Source: Chloroflexota bacterium
Lineage (GTDB): Bacteria; Chloroflexota; Dehalococcoidia; Lucifugimonadales; UBA3495
Reading direction: 5' to 3'
DNA: 33,841 nucleotides
NCBI GenBank assembly: GCA_028874075.1
Contig: JAPPLU010000033.1
Span: 1-33,841, forward strand
The translations under genes and the position numbers were made by a program. The notes beneath the pieces are model-generated. The model was not told the origin of the DNA, ran no database searches, and worked only from the letters and a program-made list of their open reading frames with translations. The stretch's first letter is position 1. Every line of letters begins with the position of its first letter. Positions 1 through 7,434 of this stretch are shown here, piece after piece.

Positions 1-55
1 GTTCCCCGCCCTGCTCTTTCCCTCACCATCCGGCTTGCCGGGCGCCATATCCCTG

Positions 56-104
56 TGATTAACGACAATTAGTCCTGCCGGTAGCGTCGATTATTTTTGC
101 CGGT
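56..104 (+). repeat. IS21 left terminal repeat
   Basis: The left end contains two related blocks (around 80-87 and 93-104, each with TGCCGGT). They match, inverted, the blocks containing ACCGGCAAAA and TCGGCAAAAG at the right end. This is the multiple-repeat arrangement seen in IS21 relatives. Confidence 0.8.
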
Positions 105-123
105 CAGAGATGAGGTAAACCCT

Positions 124-141
124 CCGGCACGGAGGTGCCGG
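124..141 (+). promoter_or_regulatory. Hairpin presenting or hiding the istA ribosome binding site
   Basis: CCGGCAC (124-130) and GTGCCGG (135-141) are perfect complements around the four-base loop GGAG. The Shine-Dalgarno sequence GGAGG (131-135) therefore sits in the loop and first stem base, one base before the istA ATG at 143. Such a structure could limit transposase translation; this is inference from sequence only. Confidence 0.55.
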
Positions 142-142
142 A

Positions 143-1645
143 ATGATCAAAGACCGACAAGTCAGGCTATTGAGGCAGAAGCTTATGAAAGGAAAGACCC
201 AGGAGACGGCAGCGGCCATGGCTGGGATGAGCGTGCGCTCAGCGCGCAAGTGGCAGCGCGGGTCCTTGCCGTCAGAGACGAAGCAAGAGCGCTGGTGGCG
301 AACCAGGCCCGACCCCTTCGACGGGGTGTGGGAGGAGGAGATTGAGCCCCTGCTGCGGGGCGATCCGACGGGGAAGCTGAAGGCGACGACGATTATCGAA
401 TGGCTGGAGGAGCGCCATCCCGGCCGGTTCGACGCCTCCCAGCTGCGCACCCTGCAACGGCGATTGCAGGACTGGCGGGCGTTGCACGGTCCCGGTCAGG
501 AGGTGTACTTCCCCCAAGAGCATCCGCCGGGACGGGAAGCCCAGATGGACTTCACTCACGGCAAGGCCCTGTGAGTGACCGTCGCCGGCCAGCCCTACCC
601 CCACCTGCTGTTCCATCTGATCCTCAGCCACTCGGGATGGCGCTACGCCGAGGTGGCCGGCGGCGAGACCTTCCTGGCCCTCAAACAGGGATTGCAGAAT
701 GCCCTCTGGACCCTGGGCGGCGTCCCGGAGGTGGTGCGCTCGGACAATGCCGCCGCCCTCACCCATGAAATACGCCGCAGCCGCGCCCGGGCGCTGAACG
801 ACAATTACGCCGCCCTGCTGGACCACTACGGACTCCGGTCCACGCGCATCAATCGCGGCCAGAGCCATGAAAACGGCGTCGCCGAGCACGCCCACTATCG
901 CCTCAAGGAGGCCATAGACCAGGCCCTCATCCTGCGGGGCAGCCGCGATTTCCACACCGCCGACGACTACGCCGGTTTCGTCCGGGAGATGGTGGAGAAA
1001 CGCAATCGCCTGGTCAGGGGGAAGCTGGAGCAGGAAATGGCTTGCCTACGGCCCCTGCCGCCAGCCCCCATGCCGGAATACGCCAACTACCAGTCCAAGG
1101 TGCGCCGGTGGAGCACCATCCAGGTAGCGGGACGGAGCTACAGCGTGCCCTCCCGCCTGATCGGCCAGGAGGTGCAGGTCCGTCTGTACGCCGACTGGGT
1201 GGAAGTGTACTACAAGGGCCACCTCGTGGAACGCATGGCGCGGGTGCACGGCGATGGGGAAGTCAACGTCAATTACCGCCACGTCATCCATTCCCTGGTG
1301 CGCAAGCCCGGGGCCTTCGCCCGCTACCGCTACCGGGAGCAGCTGTTTCCCACCCTGCGCTTCCGCCTGGCCTACGACGCCCTCCGGGAATGGCGGGGCG
1401 AACGGGCCGATGTGGAGTACGTGCGGATACTGCACCTGGCGGCCACCACCATGGAGGCCAATGTGGACAGCGCGCTGTCCCTGCTCCTGGAGTCCGGCCG
1501 GTCCTTCAACTACGCCGAGGTGCGGGAGCTGGTCGAGCCCAAGCCGATCGAGGCCCCAGCGCTGGTCCTGTCCGGGAAGCCGGACCTGAAGGTCTACGAC
1601 GGTCTGCTCACCGTCAGCCTGGCCGGGACGGAGGTGTGCGGATGA
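143..1645 (+). pseudogene. istA: IS21 transposase IstA, interrupted by an in-frame TGA
   Basis: IstA is the DDE-type recombinase of IS21 elements. The N-terminal part has a helix-turn-helix region (about residues 5-50). The catalytic rve-type core follows, with the first Asp in QMDF just before the stop, the second in RSDNAA, and the Glu in HENGVAEH. The C-terminal part has the beta-barrel-like region ending in GTEVCG. A TGA at 572-574 splits the frame after GKAL and reading resumes as VTVAGQP in the same frame. Relatives normally have Gly here, so a GGA to TGA change is the simplest explanation. The frame is otherwise intact over 500 codons. The ATG at 143 is preceded by GGAGG. The stop overlaps the istB start by four bases. 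The product is probably non-functional unless the TGA is read through. Confidence 0.88.
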
Positions 1646-2418
1646 TGAACGCCAGCGTCGTGCAAGAGCGCATCGGCCAGCTGTGCCACGAATTCAAGTT
1701 GCCCACCATGGAAGCTCAGTCGGTGGAGCGTTTCACCGCCGCCGGCCACGGCGACGCCCTGCCCATCCTCCTGGAGGCGCTGGAGCAGGAGGCCGAAGAC
1801 CGCCGTCAACGGCGAACCAACCGGCTGCGCAAGGAGTCCCGGCTGCCCTCGGGCAAGACCTGGGAGACCTTCGATCACCAACGGCTGCCCCTGCCCCTGC
1901 GCCAGCAACTGGATCATCTGGCCCAAGGGAGCTTCGTGGAGCGCGGCGTCAACGTGCTGGCCTTCGGGCTGCCCGGCACCGGCAAGACCCACGCCCTGTG
2001 CGCCCTGGGCCACCGTTTGGTGGAAGCCGGCTACTCCGTCCTCTTCGTCCCAGCCTACCGCCTGGTGCAGGACCTCCTCGCCGCCAAGCGCGACCTGGAC
2101 CTGCCCCGCCGGCTGCGCAAGCTGGACAACTTCGACTTCCTGCTGCTGGACGACCTGGGCTACCTGCCCCAGGGGACCGAGGAGTCCGAGGTCCTCTTCA
2201 CCCTCATCGCCGAGCGCTACGAGCGCCGGTCCCTGGGCATAACGTCCAACCTGGTCTTCTCCGAGTGGGAACGCATCTTCGCCAACCCCATGGCCACCGC
2301 GGCGGCCATCGACCGGGTGGTGCACCACTCCGTCATCCTGGAGTTTGACGTCCCCAGCTACCGCACCGATGCGGCACAGCAACGGGGCCACGCAGAGGAG
2401 GTGAACCGGCAAAACTAA
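1642..2418 (+). CDS. istB: IS21 helper ATPase IstB
   Basis: IstB is the AAA+ ATPase (DnaC-like) that assists IstA in target selection and strand transfer. The 258-residue protein has a Walker A motif GLPGTGKTH about 110 residues from the start and a Walker B motif FLLLDDLGYLP. The later region with ITSNLVFSEWERIF is typical of the family. It starts at ATG 1642 (a second ATG is adjacent at 1645) inside the istA stop as ATGA, suggesting translational coupling. Its length is normal for the family and the frame is intact. It ends just inside the right terminal repeat. Confidence 0.93.
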   Translation: MMNASVVQERIGQLCHEFKLPTMEAQSVERFTAAGHGDALPILLEALEQEAEDRRQRRTNRLRKESRLPSGKTWETFDHQRLPLPLRQQLDHLAQGSFVERGVNVLAFGLPGTGKTHALCALGHRLVEAGYSVLFVPAYRLVQDLLAAKRDLDLPRRLRKLDNFDFLLLDDLGYLPQGTEESEVLFTLIAERYERRSLGITSNLVFSEWERIFANPMATAAAIDRVVHHSVILEFDVPSYRTDAAQQRGHAEEVNRQN

Positions 2419-2455
2419 TTGACGCTCAATCGGCAAAAGTAGTTGACGCGGGACA
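2405..2455 (-). repeat. IS21 right terminal repeat
   Basis: The right end begins 14 bases before the istB stop codon and runs to the terminal GGGACA. Its reverse complement aligns with the left end with small gaps and about two thirds identity. Confidence 0.8.
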
Positions 2456-2607
2456 CCCTGGGCCAACTGCGCCTTGCGCCAACCCCCAACCGGCGCTTCC
2501 CGTTGCGCTGCCTGACCCTGGACGTGGTGCGCCTTGGACGGGATGTTCTGGACGGGCAATGGCGTCGTCTCCAATGGGGCGCAGCGGGCGGCAGGAGTCG
2601 GGATTAA
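2456..2607 (+). pseudogene. Possible host ORF split by the IS21 insertion (right part)
   Basis: Removing the IS and one copy of CCCTG joins bases 2-55 to 2461 onwards in one open frame that ends at TAA 2605-2607. The joined product reads through the junction as GAISLGQLRLAP and continues to LDVVRLGRDVLDG before ending in GRSRD. This would be the C-terminal end of a gene entering from the left edge. I do not recognise the protein. Open frames of this length are common in GC-rich DNA, so support is modest. Confidence 0.3.
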
Positions 2608-2995
2608 GCGCCACGCTTTCACGTCAATCACCAGCACAGTTGCCGCCGTGGGCAACCAGCAGCGCGTCAGCGACAACCACAGCCACGACAACCACATCGA
2701 GGAGGTGATCAACAACAACGAACATCCTGGATTCCCGGTCATAACCGGCCGGTTGTAGCAATCGCTGAACCGGCAATAACCCAGGGCGGCCCACGGAGCC
2801 GCCCCTGACAATTGAATGGGCGCCTACGAGCGGGGTCGTCTCTCCCACCGGGGAGGCTTCCCCGCTCTTCGTGTTTCGCCACCGGCGAACACCAAAGGGG
2901 CGGAATGGACCGCACCCAACGACCAGCATCTTGAACCGGAGAGCGGGGTCGGTCCATTCGGACCGCCTCGCTTTCCGCCTTTCGGAGGAAGCGAC
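2608..2995. other. Intergenic region with a GC-rich hairpin
   Basis: I see no convincing gene here. A strong inverted repeat lies at 2782-2807: GGGCGGC (2784-2790) pairs with GCCGCCC (2798-2804), and CAG/CTG extends the stem by one side bulge. It has no following T-run, so it may be a terminator-like end for the upstream gene or a structured leader. The ribosome binding site of the next gene (GGAGGA, 2984-2989) closes the region. Confidence 0.5.
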
Positions 2996-3931
2996 ATGAA
3001 GGCGAACACCAGCGTAGACAGGACCAGCATCACTCACGACCTCGGCGACACGGACGGCGATGGCAACCCCGTACAGGACAAGGACACTCGGACCGGAAAG
3101 GACACGGGCAGGCCCGAGAGCGAACTGAGAGCCGCTGCCCGGCGCAAGGGCCTCAACCTCAAGGAACTGGCTCACCTCATGGGCGTCAGCTACCGATACC
3201 TGTGCCAGGTCAGCAACGGGCACCGGCCATGGAGCCCGATGATGCAGGAGAGGGCAATGGCGGTCCTGGGCGAGGTCCCCGGCCAAGGCGTGGTCTACCG
3301 CCAGGGCGGCATGGTTCAGGGTGAAAGCACCTACATCCGGGAGCGGGCGAGGGAGCAGGGTATGACTCTGCGGCAGGTGGCAGACCGGACGGGCTTGACC
3401 TACGGCTACGTGGTTCAGGTGGCGCGGGGACAGCGCAACCTGAGTCCGGCTGCCCAGGCCCGGATGGAGGCCGTCCTGGATGCTCCCGTGAAGATCGAGG
3501 CCGCCCAACCTGCTGACATAGACCCACAGGTCCTGTGGGAGCGTATGGACGCCCACGGCTGGTCCCAGAACGAGACGGCGCGACGGGCGGGCATCAGCAC
3601 CGGTCATCTCTCCCAGATCATGAACGGCCAGCGTACCCCGTCGGGTGACGTGCTGCGGCGGCTGCACGAGGTCCTCTTCGCGCCCTCTGCGGCGGAACTG
3701 GTGGCACCGGTCGAACTGAAGGTGCTGGCCTGGAAGAAGGGCCGACGCAACGGCGTGGTGGTCAAGGGCGCTGGAGGGCCGGGCAGCGGCACGATTCGGA
3801 CCGGAGGGCACATTCCTTGGGGCGCCGAGGTGGATTTTGCCTACACTACCGGCTACGATAGCCGAGGCCGGGTGTCGGTGAACCATATCGTAGACGAACG
3901 GGGTTGCTCCGCCCTGCTGCGGCAGCCGTAG
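2996..3931 (+). CDS. Protein with three XRE-type helix-turn-helix modules
   Basis: This 311-residue protein carries three tandem lambda-repressor-like HTH modules. They lie at about residues 43-92 (LKELAHLMGVSYRYLCQVSNG), 112-162 (LRQVADRTGLTYGYVVQVARG) and 178-227 (ARRAGISTGHLSQIMNGQ). Each shows the usual pattern of hydrophobic helix, Gly turn and recognition helix followed by N/R-G. The N-terminal 40 residues are acidic and polar. The last 85 residues form an unrecognised domain rich in Gly and aromatic residues. ATG 2996 was chosen because GGAGGA stands seven bases upstream; the longer open frame to 2816 has no such site. The likely role is DNA binding, as a regulator of unknown target. 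It converges with the helicase gene, with about 245 bases of non-coding DNA between. Confidence 0.75.
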   Translation: MKANTSVDRTSITHDLGDTDGDGNPVQDKDTRTGKDTGRPESELRAAARRKGLNLKELAHLMGVSYRYLCQVSNGHRPWSPMMQERAMAVLGEVPGQGVVYRQGGMVQGESTYIRERAREQGMTLRQVADRTGLTYGYVVQVARGQRNLSPAAQARMEAVLDAPVKIEAAQPADIDPQVLWERMDAHGWSQNETARRAGISTGHLSQIMNGQRTPSGDVLRRLHEVLFAPSAAELVAPVELKVLAWKKGRRNGVVVKGAGGPGSGTIRTGGHIPWGAEVDFAYTTGYDSRGRVSVNHIVDERGCSALLRQP

Positions 3932-4175
3932 CGAGGCGGAGTATGGCGCCACCTCAGCTAAGCCAACAATCCGCCCCTACTGGATAAGGACGTGTGCGGC
4001 GTACCAATGGCCAGCAAACAGCATACGAGAAGCGACTTCGCTACGTAGCAGGTGTGTGACTTTCATCCCATACTTGGAGGACATCTAAATCTGGCTGGGA
4101 ATGCCGGATCACCGGCGGTAGGTCATCTAGGCGTACTTCCAGGTGACCTACCCGCCACCAGAATCACGCCAGGCC

Positions 4176-7100
4176 TTACACAGAGGAAGGCAGTACAATC
4201 TGGTAACAGACGACACCCAAGTCGCCCTCAGTGATGGGTTCAGGGGCTTGGGGAAGCTCGACGACGCGCAGGCCAAACTGCGCGACGACTTCTATGATTC
4301 TGCGGGCGCAGTCGGCCACACTCATCCCGCTGCTTTCGTACTCCCGGCGCAATTCTGACAACTGACGCCTGACCAGGTTGTTCCGGCCTACCGAAAGGGC
4401 TTGGTCTCCCTCGTCGTACTCATCGCCGGATGGAGCGTCCGGTGAGCGTAATACGTCCAGCGCCCACCGCTGGCTGGCAGGAAGTGAAGCAAACCTAGTT
4501 TCAGGGTCCAGCAGCGAATTATGCTCCTGGCAGATGTCGTCGGCTGCAACCGTAAACAGATGCTCCAGGTTGAGACCGCCGGGGGTGGGACTACCGGGGT
4601 GTTGCTGGGGATCTATCAAACGGAGCATGGGCAAGTCATCGCGGTGCAGGATCTCTCCGGATTGGGACACCATGCGCCAATAGCGTTCATCTCCACGAGT
4701 GCGGCATGCGAAGAACACCGCAGGCTCCACCAATGTCGGAAACCTCTGCACGAAAGCGGCCCCGATGCCCCAAGGCAGGCTCCGAAGCCGGTCCACTTCA
4801 CCTTCCTCTGCGGCGCGCCGCAGATGGGATCGGAACAGTTCACCTGCAAATGCTGAGCCACTTTCCCCGCTGCTCTCCTGCTCGTCCAGCAGGGTCGTGT
4901 CTCCACTGGCAAGACGTTCCACGAAGGTGTTCAAGTCTGCGTACACTTGGGACTCGGTTTCCACGTCGGCCAATACCGGCGTTTCCATGCCCACCGAAGC
5001 ATTAGCCGCCATAATCTTCGCTTGGAGTTTGGCCTCCAACCTTAGCAGGCGGTCCAGATCTCCCTGCTCAGGCAGTAGGGTGTAGAGGTACGCTGTGTCG
5101 TGGGGGCTGCGCAGACGGATGATGCGGCCATTGCGCTGCACTACCCGCTGGGGATTCCACGGCATATCGAAGGACAGCACCGCTTGGGCTTGTTGCAGGT
5201 TCTGCCCCTCGGAGAGAATGTCGGTGCTAATGATTATGTCCACCTCGCCGCTTTCAGGAACAAAGCTCGGATCGTCCGTGACCGACTCCGGGCAGAACCG
5301 TTCAAGTTCCCTGGTACGGGCGTCCGCGCTGGTTTCGGAACCAATTACCACCGTCCAACCGCGGTTTCCCAACACTTCAGGCTGGTCCTCGATTTGCTCC
5401 TTGAGATAGGCCGCCGTATCTTGGAAGGCGGTGAAGACAGCGACCTTCTGCGACGGCGTTGCAGACATCACTTCTCTGAGGGTATCCAGCTTGGGGTCGG
5501 GGCCGTCAGCCAAGTTCGACAACTGCGTTGACATGGCTGCCAGAGCATCTCGGTCCTTCTGCAAGTCTATCAAGAACTGGTCGTTGAACCTGTCGGCGGA
5601 AATCCCGCCCTCCGAGTCGGCCAACGCTTCGTCAATCAGGTCGGTGCTAAGGAAGGAATCGTCCTCGCTGGCATCTCCAACCAGGTCCCTGATGACCTCT
5701 GGGGGTGGTACTACTCCCCGTTCAGCTATGGCACGGAGTATCACGTCGTTGCCACTTCGCATCCTGTTCACGGTTTGCAATGCCGCATACCAAGACGACT
5801 CGAAACGTTTCAGCAATTGGGATTGAATCAAACCGGCCAGCGCTTCCTCTGACGCCGATTCTTCATGTCTATCTATCCTATAGGCTGACAAGCGATACCG
5901 TGCCATCGTCAACCCGTCTATACCGTCGTAGATAGCCTGCACGATTCCGGGGTGCGCACTGTCCAGATCGTAGCGGCGCTCATGCAACTCCGGCTCTGGG
6001 AAACGCACCGGCGTTCCGTCAACAAATCGCTCGTTCCGGTAGCGTTCCTTGATGAAGCTCCGGTCCCGCCGGACTGTCAGGGCATCTATCAACGGAAATA
6101 GCTTTGCCTCAGAAAGGTTCTCGGTCCTGGACGCGCCGGCGTCGGCAAAGAACTTCCGCAGGCTGGAAATCCTCAATGGTTCCCCGCTAAAGGCGCTGTC
6201 ATGTCTCCCAAATAGCAGAAAGAGGTTGTGCAAATCCCACAAGGAGTTGTTGACTGGTGTGGCGGTCAACAGCAGTAGCTTTTTGGACGTTCCGCCCATG
6301 AGCCGGTCTAGGGCCGCGTACCAGGTGTTATCGACGTTGCGGTAGGCGTGGGCCTCGTCGATGATGACAAACCGGTACACGTCCTTGTTTACCGGCAACA
6401 CCCGACGGTCGCCACGGGGAGACAATTGCCGGTCTTGGGCCAACTGCTGGTAGGAGACCACGGTCCCCGGCAGATTCTCTTCAGCCAAACGCTGCTGCCA
6501 GAGACGGTCCCGGAGTTGGGCTGGGGAAATGACCAGTATGTGCTGTCCCAGGTCCCGGGTGTGCTCCCGGATGAACTGGACACCTATCTCGGTCTTGCCC
6601 ATGCCCACACCGTCGGCGTAAAGTACGCCGCCGTGTTCGTCGAGAATTCGCTTGGCCCGCGTCAACCCATCCCGCTGGAACGAAGTTAGGGTATGCAAGT
6701 CAGGGAGGTCAGCCCCGTCATCGTCCAAGTCACTCTCGTAGAGTTCCAGCAACGCCCGCAGGAACACGGTTTGCGGATCGCTCTCAAGCGAAGGAGGCCG
6801 CAGCAGTCCCTGCAACTCTTCCCGGAAGTCCAGGGCGTCATCCCACAAGCGCTGATACCAGTCCAACGCCATGGCCACCACGTTGGGTTGGTAATGCACC
6901 ATGCCCAACTCGAGATTGGTGACCAGACCACCTTGGGTGAGGTTGGCCGACGATACCAGAGCCGCCCCCGGTCCTACGGGAGACCCGGCATCGTTCAGTT
7001 CTCCAATGACGTAGGCTTTGCCGTGAAGGAAGCGCCTGACGTAACGGCGTACCTCTACCTGGTCAGACTCCAAGAAGCCGGTTACCCGCTCAAGGACGGC

Positions 7101-7427
7101 TCGCCGAGCAGCCGGGAACGCTGAGAAGTCCCGCTCAAGGCGCAGCGCCGACACCGACTGCTCAAAACGACTTACAACCGTCTCCTGGACAGTGCCAGCC
7201 AGATTTTCGGGCACTGCGCCAATGAGCAGGCGGGCCAAGTTGTCCCGTGCCTGCCCTATTCTGGCTAAAGTATCCAGTCCTTCCAGGCCGACATAGCCGG
7301 TGGCCGCGTTCAGGGGCCCGTCGTAGTGCTCCGCCAGCCACGCCAATGCCTGCTCGTGGTTGCCGTAACCAACATTGTCCACCAACTCGAAGGGGCCATT
7401 GATCGGAGCGGGATTGTGGCTTGTCAT
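4176..7427 (-). CDS. PLD-SNF2 helicase of the defence operon
   Basis: This 1083-residue protein fuses an N-terminal phospholipase D-like domain to an SF2/SNF2-type helicase. The PLD part shows HGK at residues 135-137 and SSAN at 159-162; the Asp of the classical HKD motif is absent, as is common in helicase-linked versions. Helicase motifs are motif I GVGMGKT (273-279), motif II DEAH (357-360), motif III TATP (388-391) and a late motif VI QRNGRIIR. ATG 7427 follows AAGGA and lies seven bases after the stop of the upstream methyltransferase gene, so the two are almost certainly co-transcribed. Such helicase-methyltransferase pairs occur in DISARM-like and other restriction systems, where the helicase is thought to translocate on invading DNA. 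It is the last gene of the operon. Confidence 0.85.
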   Translation of the reverse strand: MTSHNPAPINGPFELVDNVGYGNHEQALAWLAEHYDGPLNAATGYVGLEGLDTLARIGQARDNLARLLIGAVPENLAGTVQETVVSRFEQSVSALRLERDFSAFPAARRAVLERVTGFLESDQVEVRRYVRRFLHGKAYVIGELNDAGSPVGPGAALVSSANLTQGGLVTNLELGMVHYQPNVVAMALDWYQRLWDDALDFREELQGLLRPPSLESDPQTVFLRALLELYESDLDDDGADLPDLHTLTSFQRDGLTRAKRILDEHGGVLYADGVGMGKTEIGVQFIREHTRDLGQHILVISPAQLRDRLWQQRLAEENLPGTVVSYQQLAQDRQLSPRGDRRVLPVNKDVYRFVIIDEAHAYRNVDNTWYAALDRLMGGTSKKLLLLTATPVNNSLWDLHNLFLLFGRHDSAFSGEPLRISSLRKFFADAGASRTENLSEAKLFPLIDALTVRRDRSFIKERYRNERFVDGTPVRFPEPELHERRYDLDSAHPGIVQAIYDGIDGLTMARYRLSAYRIDRHEESASEEALAGLIQSQLLKRFESSWYAALQTVNRMRSGNDVILRAIAERGVVPPPEVIRDLVGDASEDDSFLSTDLIDEALADSEGGISADRFNDQFLIDLQKDRDALAAMSTQLSNLADGPDPKLDTLREVMSATPSQKVAVFTAFQDTAAYLKEQIEDQPEVLGNRGWTVVIGSETSADARTRELERFCPESVTDDPSFVPESGEVDIIISTDILSEGQNLQQAQAVLSFDMPWNPQRVVQRNGRIIRLRSPHDTAYLYTLLPEQGDLDRLLRLEAKLQAKIMAANASVGMETPVLADVETESQVYADLNTFVERLASGDTTLLDEQESSGESGSAFAGELFRSHLRRAAEEGEVDRLRSLPWGIGAAFVQRFPTLVEPAVFFACRTRGDERYWRMVSQSGEILHRDDLPMLRLIDPQQHPGSPTPGGLNLEHLFTVAADDICQEHNSLLDPETRFASLPASQRWALDVLRSPDAPSGDEYDEGDQALSVGRNNLVRRQLSELRREYESSGMSVADCARRIIEVVAQFGLRVVELPQAPEPITEGDLGVVCYQIVLPSSV

Positions 7428-7434
7428 GGTATCC

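Larger units (their letters stand above)
56..2455 (+). mobile_element. IS21-family insertion sequence, complete ends, interrupted istA
   Basis: A 2.4-kb element encodes IstA and IstB in the order and overlap typical of the IS21 family. Its ends start with TG and finish with CA. The first 49 bases (56-104) and the reverse complement of the last 51 bases (2405-2455) align along their length, each with internal blocks ending in TTTTGCCGGT, as expected for the multiple terminal repeats bound by IstA. The pentamer CCCTG flanks the element on both sides (51-55 and 2456-2460) and is read as the target duplication, which suggests fairly recent insertion. A one- or two-base shift of the left boundary is possible because the sequence there is CCCTGTG. 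Transposition is probably disabled by the stop codon in istA. Confidence 0.9.

Noticed and set aside
572..574. Genome-wide reassignment of TGA to Gly or TAA to a sense codon
   Set aside because: Other genes here end normally with TGA and TAA (for example the lipoprotein gene and the COG0523 gene) and their frames contain no internal stops, so reassignment is not supported; local decay is simpler.
1594..2811. 405-residue minus-strand open frame covering istB
   Set aside because: It lies opposite a clear IstB, has low-complexity Gln/Val/Ala-rich composition and no recognisable motif; it is a shadow of GC-rich coding DNA.
2624..3952. 442-residue minus-strand open frame opposite the three-HTH gene
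   Set aside because: The plus-strand frame has three good HTH modules and a ribosome binding site; the minus frame has neither.
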